The notes: generated by a model not told the origin, from the letters alone. A stretch of 64,000 nucleotides of DNA from CAZRQL01 sp964602415 (GCA_964602415.1 CAZRQL010000016.1:14195-78194), one strand, 5' to 3'; shown: positions 18,778 to 28,717, counted from the stretch's first letter. A program made the numbers and translations.

Positions 18778-19443
18778 ATGCTTACAGGAAACTACGTAAA
18801 TCCAAACATACCCCCCATTCACCCCAGCGATACTGTGGAACTGGCTTTGAACTGGCTTAACGAGTTCAAAATCAGCTCTCTGCCTGTGGTTGATGCTGGA
18901 AAGTATATCGGAATGGTTTCGGAAATAGCACTGTTAGATCTCCCCAACAACCAAGCTCTTATTGATAGCTTGATTCTTCAAAACAGCAATCTATTTGTAA
19001 GTCCCACAGATCATTTTACCGAAGTATTAAAAATTGCCTCCAAATTTGATTTAGACACAATCGCGGTAATCAGCGAACAAGGCATCTATGAGGGTTTGGT
19101 CTGTGTCAGGGATTTTATTGGGCTGGTAGCCCAGAGTTTGGCCGCCCAAAGCGACGGAGGGGTGCTGGTCATTTCGCTCTATCAAAGGGACTACTCGCTG
19201 TCCCAAATCACAAGAATTATAGAAGCCGAAAACGCCAAAGTGCTGAGTTCGTTTATACAAGTAGATGAAAAAGACCCTCTTAAGTTATTGATTACCCTCA
19301 AAGTTGACCAAAAAGATTTGTCTCATATCACGGCAACCTTGCTAAGGTTTGACTACCAGATTACTGCTCGATTTGACGATAGCAGGTTTGAGGCGACTCA
19401 CGCGGACAGGCTGGATATTTTGTTTAGGCTTTTTGACATATAG
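18778..19443 (+). CDS. CBS-domain protein
   Basis: 221 residues from ATG 18778 (a TTG three codons earlier is possible). Two CBS motifs (about residues 8-60 and 70-125) form a Bateman module that usually binds adenine nucleotides. Typical segments are the N-terminal IHPSDTVELALNWL with SSLPVVDAGKYIGMVSE, and the second DLDTIAVISEQGIYEGLV. The C-terminal third resembles an ACT-like beta-alpha-beta region (VLVISLYQRDYSLSQITRIIE). In Bacteroidota this gene is a standing neighbour of nadK, as here. Its ligand is unknown. Confidence 0.85.
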   Translation: MLTGNYVNPNIPPIHPSDTVELALNWLNEFKISSLPVVDAGKYIGMVSEIALLDLPNNQALIDSLILQNSNLFVSPTDHFTEVLKIASKFDLDTIAVISEQGIYEGLVCVRDFIGLVAQSLAAQSDGGVLVISLYQRDYSLSQITRIIEAENAKVLSSFIQVDEKDPLKLLITLKVDQKDLSHITATLLRFDYQITARFDDSRFEATHADRLDILFRLFDI

Positions 19444-19677
19444 CTTACGGCCTTGACCGTTTTAAAAGTATAGTTTAAAGCAAAAAAAAAAACTACAAAT
19501 CATTGGTTTACAGCTAAAAAATATGAGCCTAACACAAAGCCATTGTCGGGGATTTATTGCAATGTGCTTTCTGAGTGCAACATCAGGCCGGGGATGTGAG
19601 ATTTTGTTCTCATTAAGAATTGTTATCATTTCAAATTGATTAAAAGTTTTAAATTTGTGGTGAAATTTCATAATTAA

Positions 19678-20547
19678 GTGAAAGTCATAGCCGTTCATAG
19701 CAAATCATTAGAAAATAGAAGTTTGTCTTTTCTTTCAGACTTTCTCTCTTATTCTTTAGGTTTAGGCTTTGAACTATGGGTATCTAAATCTTTGCAAGAG
19801 CTTTTAGGCGGCTTGCCCGTTAATTTTCAAGTTTTTGAAAGGCATAACTTCCCCACCAACGCCGATATGGCCGTCAGTATAGGAGGCGACGGCACACTCT
19901 TAGACACGGTTACTTATGTCAAAGGTAGCGGCGTGCCGGTTTTGGGTATCAATACCGGCAGGCTGGGTTTTCTTTCTACTGTCCGCAAAGAGGACTACCG
20001 CCAGGCATTGAAAGACGTGCTCAACGGCAACTGGATCATCGAGGAAAGAGTTCTTTTGAGTTTGGAAAGTGGTGAGGATTTTTTTGATGGCCTGAATTTT
20101 GCCCTCAATGATTTTACAATCTTCAAACAACATACTTCATCCATGCTCATTGTGCACACATACGTTGAAGGAACTTTGCTGAACTCGTATTGGGCCGATG
20201 GACTTATCGTCTCTACCCCGACGGGTTCGACGGGGTATTCTCTCAGTGCAGGCGGGCCGATTGTGTTGCCGGGCGCAGGGGTGGTTGTTATTTCACCCAT
20301 CAGTCCACACAACCTCAATTCAAGACCTATGGTGCTCAATGACAATCTAAGCCTCAGGTTTGAAGTGGCCTCCAGAAGTCAAAACTTTTTGATATCCTTA
20401 GATTCCCGCTCTCAAATCGTCGAACAGGGAACGGTTCTAACCGTTAAGAAATGTGACTTTACTGTAAAATTAGCTCGGCTCGAAGCCAACACTTTTTTTT
20501 CAGCTCTTAAATCTAAATTAAATTGGGGATATGATGTTAGAAACTAA
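19678..20547 (+). CDS. nadK: NAD kinase
   Basis: 289 residues. It phosphorylates NAD to NADP. The start is the GTG at 19678, giving the canonical MKVIAVHSK. The kinase motifs are the GGDGT at 69-73 (Asp71 catalytic), NTGRLGFLS, a conserved NDF segment (ALNDFTIFKQHT), STPTGSTGYSLSAGGPI, and ISPHNLNSRPMVL. The gene sits between the CBS gene and the DUF6089 gene, the usual Bacteroidota order. No regulatory hairpin is evident in the 230-base gap upstream. Confidence 0.95.
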   Translation: MKVIAVHSKSLENRSLSFLSDFLSYSLGLGFELWVSKSLQELLGGLPVNFQVFERHNFPTNADMAVSIGGDGTLLDTVTYVKGSGVPVLGINTGRLGFLSTVRKEDYRQALKDVLNGNWIIEERVLLSLESGEDFFDGLNFALNDFTIFKQHTSSMLIVHTYVEGTLLNSYWADGLIVSTPTGSTGYSLSAGGPIVLPGAGVVVISPISPHNLNSRPMVLNDNLSLRFEVASRSQNFLISLDSRSQIVEQGTVLTVKKCDFTVKLARLEANTFFSALKSKLNWGYDVRN

Positions 20548-20554
20548 ATCACAG

Positions 20555-21523
20555 ATGAATAAGATCTTCGCTTTTTTTCTTATGCTGCTGGCAGGCTCAT
20601 TGATGGCTCAAAATAAATTGGCCAGCCGCAAACTACCTGCGCACAAACTCAAGCAAATTCGCCACTGGTCTATCGGAGCATCGCTAAATGCTTCTAACTA
20701 CTTTGGTGATTTGAGTCCAAGTTCGGAATACTTTGGTGAGTTCACCTCCAAAGGATATTTTTCACCGGTTGACTTCAAGTTCACCAAAGCGGTGCTTGGT
20801 TTTTTTGGTCAGTATCGCTACCATCCCAGGTACAGTGTCAGGCTTGAGTTTGTTACCACCACCCTAACCGGTGACGACAACACCTCTGCTAAGTTTGGCG
20901 AAATCGGTCAAAAGGCTTGGTATCGTTGGATGAGAAACCTTCACTTCAGAAATAGAATCTACGAGTTGGGTGTATTGTGGACTGCTGATTTTGTCGAGAA
21001 CAGAGGGCCTTTTTTCAAAAGACCAAAAGGATTTATTCCTTACACGGTGATTGGGCTTTCTGTATTTTACCACAACCCTCAGGCTGTTGGGCCTAATGGC
21101 GACTGGATAAACCTAAAACCACTCAGACTCAATGAAAAAGACTATTCTCGAATCCAAATTGCCATACCAATGGGAATAGGAGTAAAAAGAAGAATAACAG
21201 ACAAATTAGACATAGCCTTTGAATGGGTGGTCAGGTTTACTTTTACAGATGGGCTTGATGATGTAACAGGCTACTACATGTCCGATGAGCAGTTGGGTAA
21301 CAATACCTTGCGCGTAGCCATGCACGACCGATCCAAAGAACCCACCTCCATGTTCAACAATGCCGTAAGAGACCCGGCCCGGGTGGCTTTGATACCTGAG
21401 TACGCCAAAGGAGACCAACGTGAAAAACGCGGAGATGATGATTTTGACCAATATGTAATTTATGGATTTAAGCTAATTTATCACTTTGGCGGAGATGTCA
21501 AGTGCCCTCGCCTTGGGCGTTAG
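20555..21523 (+). CDS. DUF6089-type outer-membrane protein
   Basis: 322 residues from ATG 20555, which gives a proper signal peptide (MNKIFAFFLMLLAGSLMAQ); an upstream ATG would overlap nadK. The mature part resembles the Bacteroidota DUF6089 family (SIGASLNASNYFGDLSP near the N terminus, beta-strand-rich, ending in a short aromatic-rich strand YGFKLIYHFGGDVKCPRL). It is probably an outer-membrane barrel of unknown function. In many relatives this gene is followed by uppS and bamA; here its 3' end instead overlaps a convergent glycosyltransferase gene by 51 bases. Confidence 0.75.
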   Translation: MNKIFAFFLMLLAGSLMAQNKLASRKLPAHKLKQIRHWSIGASLNASNYFGDLSPSSEYFGEFTSKGYFSPVDFKFTKAVLGFFGQYRYHPRYSVRLEFVTTTLTGDDNTSAKFGEIGQKAWYRWMRNLHFRNRIYELGVLWTADFVENRGPFFKRPKGFIPYTVIGLSVFYHNPQAVGPNGDWINLKPLRLNEKDYSRIQIAIPMGIGVKRRITDKLDIAFEWVVRFTFTDGLDDVTGYYMSDEQLGNNTLRVAMHDRSKEPTSMFNNAVRDPARVALIPEYAKGDQREKRGDDDFDQYVIYGFKLIYHFGGDVKCPRLGR

Positions 21524-23164
21524 TTTGACCACTTGATGGTTTTCTACTGCCAAATGACGGGTTTTGGAATTGAGAAATTTGATATTGAGCTCACTGACAT
21601 GAAAGTGTGGCAATCTCAAAAGCACCTCAACACCAAAACCTTCATTTTTTAAGGGTTCTATGTCTATTTCATTGCCGTAAACGTAGATAAACGGCTTGCC
21701 CGCAGCAAAAGCCTTTAACTCATTTAAATTCCAAGTCGCTGAGTTGATTTGCCGGGAATAGAAATCCAAAGAGTGCGGCATACCCTTGTAAGAGATGAAT
21801 TCATTGGGCTTCCAATTGTTTTCTTTTACGTAACGCCCAACTTTGATACCCGCCTGATAGGGAAGTAGTTGAGGGTAAAAATGCAAACTCATGATGATAT
21901 TTATCCCCACAATGGTCAAGCAAGTACCCAACACCAGTGAATGAAATTTGTCCTCCGCGCGGGTATGCGCCACAAATCCAATAAAAGCAGCAACGGCCAG
22001 CAAAATCGCAAAATAGTTTTCAACACTAAAAACAAACCAAACAATCAATACGGGAACAAACCAAAGTATGAATAGTACAAAAACTTGGATGTTGTAAAAA
22101 ATCTTGAAGGTTTTCGTTTGGCACAGCCTAACTAAATACTGTGCCGTCAATACAGCCGTTAGCGGAAAAAAAACAAATATGTAGTGCGGCAACTTGTAGC
22201 GGGAAAGCGAAAAAGCTATCCAAGGCAACAAAAAGCCAAAGAATGAGACCCATTCTGGTTTGTCTTTAATTTGGAAGCGCAGTAAACTCCCTGCCCTGTC
22301 CAGTAGTGCAGCGAGAGCAAAAAGTGTCCAAGGCAAAAATGCCCAGCCAAAAGTGTGCACAAAAAAGAAAGCATCCGAATCGTCTTTCCATTCGCTTTCA
22401 CCTGTTATGCGCCCAAAGCTTTGTTTCCAAAAGTAGAATTCAAGCCCTGAAACTCCTTTTTGGCCGTTGACTTCGACTTCGGGATTGGCATCGTATTGCA
22501 AGTAAAGCCCTACGCACATGGGAAAAAGTACCAGCGCAACAACAACCAAACCGACTATCCATTGCCAACGCAGAATATCTTTGGGGCTTTTCAATATCAG
22601 ATGCGGCCCAAAAGCCAGCATGGGCATCACCAACCCGATAGGCCCTTTGGCCAGCATTGCCAAACCAATCCCTACAAAAGCACCAAAAAAATTGATGGTT
22701 TTTCTATCCCTTAAATAAGCCCCTAACTGCCACAAACTCCAAGCCACAGCACCCATCAGTAGCGTGTCTGTACGACAATCGTTGGTTATCAAGAACAGAG
22801 CTTGGGTAGTGGCCAACATCAATGCTGAAAGACGAGCCACCGTTTGGTCGTAATAAAGCCTTGAAAATCGGTAAGTTGAATAAATCGCCAATAGCGCAAA
22901 AAGCAGTGAAGGGAGTTTGAATGTCCAGTTGGAAATGCCCAACAACCGATAACTGGTGCTCACCAGCCAAAAAGTCAAAGGAGGCTTATCCAGATAGTTT
23001 TTGTATCGGTCGGTAAAAAACAAGAAGTTGCCCTGCTCTATCATCTCAAAGGACATGGCTGCGTATTGGGTAGCATCAACGTCCATCGCATCTATAAAAA
23101 GATTGATAAAATAAATAAACCCTACCCCCAAAACCACCAAACCGTACCAATAAGAAATTCTCAT
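21473..23164 (-). CDS. Membrane glycosyltransferase, PMT/ArnT-like (GT39/GT83 type)
   Basis: 563 residues from ATG 23164 (a Met 13 codons upstream is less likely). About ten to twelve membrane helices, then a soluble C-terminal domain from about residue 425. The first periplasmic loop holds the family signature: an Asp in VDATQYAAMS and the KPPLTFW motif. These enzymes move sugars from polyprenyl phosphate to lipid A, proteins or glycans. Its acceptor is unknown. No other glycan genes are adjacent. The 3' end overlaps the DUF6089 gene by 51 bases in the opposite direction. Confidence 0.82.
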   Translation of the reverse strand: MRISYWYGLVVLGVGFIYFINLFIDAMDVDATQYAAMSFEMIEQGNFLFFTDRYKNYLDKPPLTFWLVSTSYRLLGISNWTFKLPSLLFALLAIYSTYRFSRLYYDQTVARLSALMLATTQALFLITNDCRTDTLLMGAVAWSLWQLGAYLRDRKTINFFGAFVGIGLAMLAKGPIGLVMPMLAFGPHLILKSPKDILRWQWIVGLVVVALVLFPMCVGLYLQYDANPEVEVNGQKGVSGLEFYFWKQSFGRITGESEWKDDSDAFFFVHTFGWAFLPWTLFALAALLDRAGSLLRFQIKDKPEWVSFFGFLLPWIAFSLSRYKLPHYIFVFFPLTAVLTAQYLVRLCQTKTFKIFYNIQVFVLFILWFVPVLIVWFVFSVENYFAILLAVAAFIGFVAHTRAEDKFHSLVLGTCLTIVGINIIMSLHFYPQLLPYQAGIKVGRYVKENNWKPNEFISYKGMPHSLDFYSRQINSATWNLNELKAFAAGKPFIYVYGNEIDIEPLKNEGFGVEVLLRLPHFHVSELNIKFLNSKTRHLAVENHQVVKLTPKARALDISAKVIN

Positions 23165-23483
23165 GCTGCAAAATAACACTCGGTCGGTTTGAATCTTGAG
23201 CAAATCGTCTTATATTAACATAAAAAATATAATGCAGATTCTTAATAAGTAAGAAAGTAAAAACAAATTTATTTTATTTTTTTTAAAAATAAAGTTCTTA
23301 TTTTCAATAAGTTATGTATAAAATACACAAAAATAAATTGTATGAAAAACAAGTTTTTTTATCTTTTTTGTCTTAAAAAGGACGTTACAGATAAAAAATA
23401 TCTATGGCTATTTTTTTTTTATCTTTTTATGGCACTTTTCGTTTACATTTTGCGTTAAATAAGTACAATAAATCCGAAGTAAT

Positions 23484-23966
23484 ATGCGTAATATTTTGAT
23501 TATATTGGGATTTGTGGCCATTGGCTTTTCAAGCCAAGCCCAAGAGAATGATCCTTTGAAAAAGCCACATATATGGGCCAAATTGGCAGAAAAGCCTCAC
23601 GATTCTAAACTTTGGGGGCAGTACTTGGGCAAGGATTTGTTTGAGCTGAGTTCGGATGAGACCAAAAACCTACAAAACTGGCGTGAGGAATTGATCAAAA
23701 AAAACAATTCCGATAAGTTGAACGAGGAAAAAGCGATTATTCAGCTAAAAGAACCTAAGAGTTTCACTCCCGATGATTTTAGAAAGCTTTGTGAAGACGT
23801 TACTGGAAACTTTATCATTATAGAAGATTATTTGACTTTGAAGTTCAGGTCTTTGGGGATGGCTTACCAAAAATACAATGAATTATATCCTGAGGGTGGC
23901 TATTCAAAAAGCCTTTGGTTAACAGAACAAGAAAACAAACTTTTGGAGCTACTATCTCGGCGTTAG
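23484..23966 (+). CDS. Secreted protein, unknown
   Basis: No family recognised. 160 residues with a clean signal peptide (MRNILIILGFVAIGFSSQAQ). The mature protein is hydrophilic and helix-prone, rich in Lys, Glu and Leu, with a middle region around SFTPDDFRKLCEDVTGNF and an LWLTEQENKLLELLSRR C terminus. A single Cys is present. The upstream 280 bases are very A+T-rich; a TTTG-type element could lie there but none is convincing. It is 98 bases before the ABC exporter gene and may be cotranscribed. Confidence 0.6.
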   Translation: MRNILIILGFVAIGFSSQAQENDPLKKPHIWAKLAEKPHDSKLWGQYLGKDLFELSSDETKNLQNWREELIKKNNSDKLNEEKAIIQLKEPKSFTPDDFRKLCEDVTGNFIIIEDYLTLKFRSLGMAYQKYNELYPEGGYSKSLWLTEQENKLLELLSRR

Positions 23967-24037
23967 ACAAAGGCCGATGAAAAGTTTTTCCCATTCCTTG
24001 TTTTCGATTTCAGTAAGGTAAATACTTGTTTGGGGGC

Positions 24038-24045
24038 TATTTTTG
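24038..24045 (+). promoter_or_regulatory. Putative Bacteroidota -7 element for the ABC exporter
   Basis: TATTTTTG fits TAnnTTTG and lies 20 bases before the TTG start at 24065. It supports that start over the open frame upstream. No good -33 partner was found. Confidence 0.25.
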
Positions 24046-24064
24046 CGTCTTAAAATTAAAAAGA

Positions 24065-25852
24065 TTGAAAGAATTAGCTGCTCTCAACCCTTATCTGTAC
24101 AAATACAGGTTCACTTTATTGTGGGGTATGTTTTTTGTTGTTTTGAGCAATGCCTTTTCCATCTTGCCAGCTCAATTTGTTAAGTATGCCATTGACTTAG
24201 TTTCAGATGCCTACATGAGTTACCCAACTTTCAAAGGTTCGGGTTTGGAGGGTCAATTTTACGATTCTATAACCTACGATGTGCTCCTTTATGGTGTGGC
24301 GATTGTGGCTTTGGCCATAATGCGGGGCGTGTTGCTTTTTTACATGCGGCAGACCATTATCGTCATGTCCCGCAAAATCGAGTTTGATCAAAAAAGTGAT
24401 ATCTACCGCCATTACCAATCTTTACCTCTATCGTTTTATAGGCGCAACAATACGGGAGACTTGATGGCCAGAATAGCAGAAGACGTGAGCAAGGTCAGGA
24501 TGTATTTAGGCCCTGCGATTATGTACGGAATAAACTTGGTTGTTTCTTTTGTGGTGGTGGTGTCTTATATGATTACCGTAGATGCCAAACTGACATTTTT
24601 TTCCCTGCTACCCCTCCCGTTTCTTTCGATTATGATTTATTATGTAAACAGCATCATCAATAAGCGTTCCGAAAGTATTCAGCGTCAATTGTCTGCCATG
24701 TCCACTTTTACGCAGGAGGCCTTTTCGGGGATTAGGGTTTTAAAAGCCTACACCCGTGAGGCAGATTCGGCGCAAAAGTTCAAACTGGAAGCCAGCAAGT
24801 ACCAAAAACTCTCGCTCGGTCTGGTAATAGTAAACGCGCTTTTTGCTCCGGTAATGACACTGATGATTGGGCTGAGTACCGTAATGGTAGTGTATGTCGG
24901 TGGACATCAAGTTATTGGTGGGAGCATAACGCCCGGTGTCATTGGGGAATTTATCATTTACATCAATTTACTGACTTGGCCTGTAACGGCTTTGGGCTGG
25001 GTGGCCAGCACCACGCAAACCGCCGCCGCCTCACAAAAGCGCATCAATGAGTTTATGAAACAGCAGAATGATATTGTTTCCGCAGAAAACCATATCGCCC
25101 AAATACAAGGGAAAGTTGAGTTTAGAAATGTCAGTTTTACTTACCCTGATACAGGTATCAAAGCCCTATCAGATGTGTCTTTTGGGTTGGAAAAAGGAGA
25201 ATCTCTGGCTATTTTAGGAACGACAGGAGCAGGAAAAAGTACAATAGCCAATTTGCTCTCTCGCCTCTATGACGTAAGTGAAGGTCAAATTTTGATTGAC
25301 GAAAGAGACATCAAAGACTACAATTTACAGAACCTACGCTCTCAAATCGGGTATGTGCCCCAAGAAGTATTCCTTTTTTCTGACAGTATAAAAAATAATA
25401 TTGCCTTTGGCAAGGATGACGCTACCACACAAGAAATAGAAGAAGCTGCCAAGCAAGCAGACGTTTACGACAATATAATGGATTTTCCCGCTCAATTTGA
25501 GACTGTTTTGGGGGAAAGGGGTATTACCCTTTCGGGTGGACAAAAACAACGTGTTTCCATCGCAAGGGCATTGATTCGCAAACCGGCTGTGGTGATTCTC
25601 GATGATTCGCTTTCGGCGGTAGATACCAAAACAGAAAACACAATCCTTACGGCTCTTTCTACTGCCCTGAAAAACTGCACTTCCATCATCATCTCACACC
25701 GTGTTTCTTCAGCCAAATTGGCCGACAAGATTTTGGTCTTAGATGCAGGCAAAATCGTACAGATAGGAACACACAACGAACTGATTGCCCAAGACGGCTT
25801 TTATCGGGAACTGTACGAAAGACAAATCGCAGAGATGGAATCAACTATTTGA
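24065..25852 (+). CDS. ABC exporter, MsbA-like fused permease and ATPase
   Basis: 595 residues from a TTG at 24065. This start gives the Bacteroidota-typical MKELAALNPYLYKYRF; the frame is open further upstream to 24026. The N-terminal half has six membrane helices (residues about 15-320). The nucleotide-binding domain has Walker A GTTGAGKST, Q-loop IGYVPQEVFLFS, signature LSGGQKQRVSIARAL and Walker B VVILDDSLSAVDT. Such homodimers export lipids (MsbA) or drugs; the substrate cannot be told. A terminator and tRNA-Asp follow. Confidence 0.88.
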   Translation: MKELAALNPYLYKYRFTLLWGMFFVVLSNAFSILPAQFVKYAIDLVSDAYMSYPTFKGSGLEGQFYDSITYDVLLYGVAIVALAIMRGVLLFYMRQTIIVMSRKIEFDQKSDIYRHYQSLPLSFYRRNNTGDLMARIAEDVSKVRMYLGPAIMYGINLVVSFVVVVSYMITVDAKLTFFSLLPLPFLSIMIYYVNSIINKRSESIQRQLSAMSTFTQEAFSGIRVLKAYTREADSAQKFKLEASKYQKLSLGLVIVNALFAPVMTLMIGLSTVMVVYVGGHQVIGGSITPGVIGEFIIYINLLTWPVTALGWVASTTQTAAASQKRINEFMKQQNDIVSAENHIAQIQGKVEFRNVSFTYPDTGIKALSDVSFGLEKGESLAILGTTGAGKSTIANLLSRLYDVSEGQILIDERDIKDYNLQNLRSQIGYVPQEVFLFSDSIKNNIAFGKDDATTQEIEEAAKQADVYDNIMDFPAQFETVLGERGITLSGGQKQRVSIARALIRKPAVVILDDSLSAVDTKTENTILTALSTALKNCTSIIISHRVSSAKLADKILVLDAGKIVQIGTHNELIAQDGFYRELYERQIAEMESTI

Positions 25853-25871
25853 AAATCAAGTTAAAGCCAAT

Positions 25872-25901
25872 AAAAAAGCCCTCAATGTAGAGGGCTTTTT
25901 T
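25872..25901 (+). terminator. Terminator after the ABC exporter
   Basis: The stem AAAAAGCCCTC / GAGGGCTTTTT with a six-base loop is followed by further T-rich sequence. It lies about 20 bases after the exporter stop and just before the convergent tRNA-Asp, so it may serve both strands. Confidence 0.85.
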
Positions 25902-25911
25902 ATTTTTTTTG

Positions 25912-25985
25912 CGGAATGGACGGGACTCGAACCCGCGACCTCCTGCGTGACAGGCAGGCGTTCTAACCAGCTGAACTACCACTCC
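25912..25985 (-). tRNA. tRNA-Asp (GTC)
   Basis: A complete 74-nt cloverleaf on the minus strand: acceptor GGAGTGG / CCATTCC with one G-T pair, anticodon stem CCTGC / GCAGG with loop CTGTCAC (anticodon GUC), T arm GCGGG-TTCGAGT-CCCGT, discriminator G as expected for Asp. The 3' CCA is not encoded. Confidence 0.96.
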
Positions 25986-26059
25986 TTTAAAAAAAAGTGC
26001 TGCAAATGTAGGACACCAAAAGTCTTACTCCAAATTTTTTTTGAAAAAAATCTCTTTAT

Positions 26060-28717
26060 TCAATCCGTGCAGGTATAATTTTCAAAGTTTGGGTCATTAA
26101 TCACTTGTCTTCTAAGTATTTGACCGTTTTTCCCGTAGTACAATAAAACAAAAATTCCCGCTTGTGGGATGTGCTTTTCTGCCAAAAAAAGAGGCCAAGT
26201 CTGAGTGCCCAGTTGTTTGATACCCGTAAACTCTTCTGCCACAATCCGGCCTCTTCGGTTAGAGAGTATTCCGAAACCGCTGCTCCTGAAGGTTTTGAGT
26301 ACTATTTCATCCGTTGAGGAAAAAAGAACTTCGTATTTGTCGAAATATTCCGCATCAAATCTCGCATTTCTAAAGTCGTATATCTTCCACTTGTTTTGAT
26401 GTTGCACCAGCGCGGATGTGTCGTTCCAATACTCGACTTGGTCAAAGTCTTCAAAGTTTCCAAAATTTTTCCTTCCATCAAAAAAGGCAAATTTTTGTTT
26501 TTTTACCATAAACAAAGAATCATGGTACAAGCGCGGTTGGATGCTAAACTGGGGTTGTACCACGATTTGCTGCTCGGGATTGCAAAGCCCAAACAATCCA
26601 CCCCGATAAGTGGCAAACCAACCCCTCTGCATGTAAACAAGCCCTTGAAAACCAATTGGTAAAATCCACTTGCCTGTTTGACTTATCAGCCCTCGATTAT
26701 TGCCATTCCTGACAATAAATACCGTGGGCAAAGGCGTAAAATAAATTTCATCATAAACCGGCGGCAGCAGCCTGCTATTTGCCATATTCCAAAGGCCGGC
26801 TTTGCCATTTTTAAGTACCGCTATCAAAAACACCATAGAAGCAGAATCGCCAAAAGCTCTGATTTTAAGAGAAGTAAACTCAGGAATGGAAAGCGGCTTA
26901 TAGCCTTTGTAATAAGCAAACCGCTCTTTTCCCTTGATAAGAATGGCAGCTTTATGAGCGGTCAGTATGATAGAATCGTATTGATAATCAATAACTTCGT
27001 TGAGTAATGAATCGGTAAGTCCCCACTTGTCCATAAATTTAACAGCAATAAGCCCCTCTCCCAATACCAAAGAGTCATAGCCTCTTTTGCCTATCATTTT
27101 GCCGTCGGGCTGGTGCAAAGTCCATCTGTCTATCACTTTAACCAGCCAGCCTTGGGGCGTTGCCAAGCATTGGCGGGCATTTTTGATAATGGCTTTCTTT
27201 GTCTTGGGATGTATTACCTGATAGCCTGAACTGCTTTGCACGGAAACGTAAGACCACCGCCTTTTGCAATTCTGGTATTCAAGGTTGATGGAAATGGGTT
27301 TGTTGGGTTGGTAATCCTTAAAAAGATGTATTTCTGACAAAAAATTGCATTTGCCCTCTTTGTGTAAAATAAAACTCCCTTCTTCAAAGTCAATCTCGTC
27401 AAAATCAGCTTCCAGCAGCAACTCTCCAGTGTGGGTCAAAAGGCCGTACTTGCCGTCTTTTCCAAACAGTACTGCACTTTTGCTGATGACTTCGAGGCTC
27501 TGGTACTGACAAGGAATTGACCAAAACCCTCCTAAGTGATAAAGCCCATAGAGTTGATTTTTGGAGACCACAACCTGCCCAAACTGCTCTGACTCTACGC
27601 TTTCAAACTCATACTCAGATATTTTTTTGCCTAATTTGTTGTGCAAGGCATACATTTTGCCTTTTTGCGTTACGATGAACTTGTCGGAAGTTCCTTTGCA
27701 GATGTAATCGAGATGCAATGATTCGAACTGTGGTTCGATTACGACTTCGGCATTGGTATCTATAAAACCGAGCTTGCCATTATCTGCCCAAAATCCTATA
27801 ATCTTAAGGGTATCCGATTTCAGAATCGCAACCAACTGAGCGTATTGGGGATAACTCTGGAATCGTACCAACTCTGAAGGTTTTATGTAAGCCAGTCTGT
27901 AAAGAGCTTTGTGGGCATAAGTAGTTTGAGGGTAACTGCGTGCGATTTCCAGCAAGTCCTCCGGTGAGTTGGTATGGGTGGTCAGTTGATAGATTGCTGC
28001 CACAGCGTCTTCGATGTAAGGGCTTGCCGGATAGTTTTGCACAAAATTGCGGTATTGCTCTAATGTTTTTGAGGCGGTTAGCGTGTGGAAAAGTAAGTTT
28101 TCGTATTTTTCATGGGCTTCTTGGGCATAGATAGATTTCGGGTATTTGTCCAAAAACTGAGCAAATGATTGGTATGTGTTTGCTTTTTGTGCTGCTTCAA
28201 AGCCAATTTTATCCCTTTTTAGCACGGCTGTTGAGGCTTGTTCGCTATTGGGAAACTTATCCACAAAGCTCTGATAGGCGGCTTCGGTGGCTGTGCTGTC
28301 GGCTATCTGGAAGGCTTTTAGTTCGATTCTATGCTTAAGCAAAGTGATTTCGTGTCCGTTGACGGAATTGACTTCTATGCGCTTGGCCTCTTCGGGTTTG
28401 AGTTGCTGAAAAAATAAGGAGGCTTTTTGGGCGTAGCTGTATGCCGAATCCAGGTTATTTTCGGGACAAAAAGGATCAAAAAAGTATTGCCCCATAAAAA
28501 AAAGCGCGCCCGGGTCGTTGTTTTTTTTATCCAATATCTTGATAAGCAGTTTTTTGCCTTTTTCATACTCAGCCCTTGAAAATGCTTTGACAACCGGATC
28601 ATAGTTTTGAGAAAACCCTACATTCACAGACAAGACCGATAGTTGCAGAAAAATAAAACTCCAAACTAAACCATTAAAAAATAAGTAGTTGTTAAGATAT
28701 GTGCTTATCTGTTGCAT
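26060..28717 (-). CDS. Large WG-repeat protein with N-terminal tandem helical repeats
   Basis: 885 residues from ATG 28717. A hydrophobic N-terminal signal (about residues 10-35) ends near GFSQN. Residues about 38-290 look like TPR-type helical pairs with repeated FVDKFPNS-, FLDKYPKS- and FVQNYPAS-like turns, as in YbgF/BamD outer-membrane lipoproteins. The rest (about 300-885) consists of WG (KWG) beta repeats such as NGKLGFIDTNAEVVIEPQFE, DGKYGLL, DKWGLT and NGKAGLW. WG repeats are common in Bacteroidota envelope proteins but no function is established. Location: periplasm or surface. It stands alone between tRNA-Asp and a permease gene read outwards. Confidence 0.85.
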   Translation of the reverse strand: MQQISTYLNNYLFFNGLVWSFIFLQLSVLSVNVGFSQNYDPVVKAFSRAEYEKGKKLLIKILDKKNNDPGALFFMGQYFFDPFCPENNLDSAYSYAQKASLFFQQLKPEEAKRIEVNSVNGHEITLLKHRIELKAFQIADSTATEAAYQSFVDKFPNSEQASTAVLKRDKIGFEAAQKANTYQSFAQFLDKYPKSIYAQEAHEKYENLLFHTLTASKTLEQYRNFVQNYPASPYIEDAVAAIYQLTTHTNSPEDLLEIARSYPQTTYAHKALYRLAYIKPSELVRFQSYPQYAQLVAILKSDTLKIIGFWADNGKLGFIDTNAEVVIEPQFESLHLDYICKGTSDKFIVTQKGKMYALHNKLGKKISEYEFESVESEQFGQVVVSKNQLYGLYHLGGFWSIPCQYQSLEVISKSAVLFGKDGKYGLLTHTGELLLEADFDEIDFEEGSFILHKEGKCNFLSEIHLFKDYQPNKPISINLEYQNCKRRWSYVSVQSSSGYQVIHPKTKKAIIKNARQCLATPQGWLVKVIDRWTLHQPDGKMIGKRGYDSLVLGEGLIAVKFMDKWGLTDSLLNEVIDYQYDSIILTAHKAAILIKGKERFAYYKGYKPLSIPEFTSLKIRAFGDSASMVFLIAVLKNGKAGLWNMANSRLLPPVYDEIYFTPLPTVFIVRNGNNRGLISQTGKWILPIGFQGLVYMQRGWFATYRGGLFGLCNPEQQIVVQPQFSIQPRLYHDSLFMVKKQKFAFFDGRKNFGNFEDFDQVEYWNDTSALVQHQNKWKIYDFRNARFDAEYFDKYEVLFSSTDEIVLKTFRSSGFGILSNRRGRIVAEEFTGIKQLGTQTWPLFLAEKHIPQAGIFVLLYYGKNGQILRRQVINDPNFENYTCTD

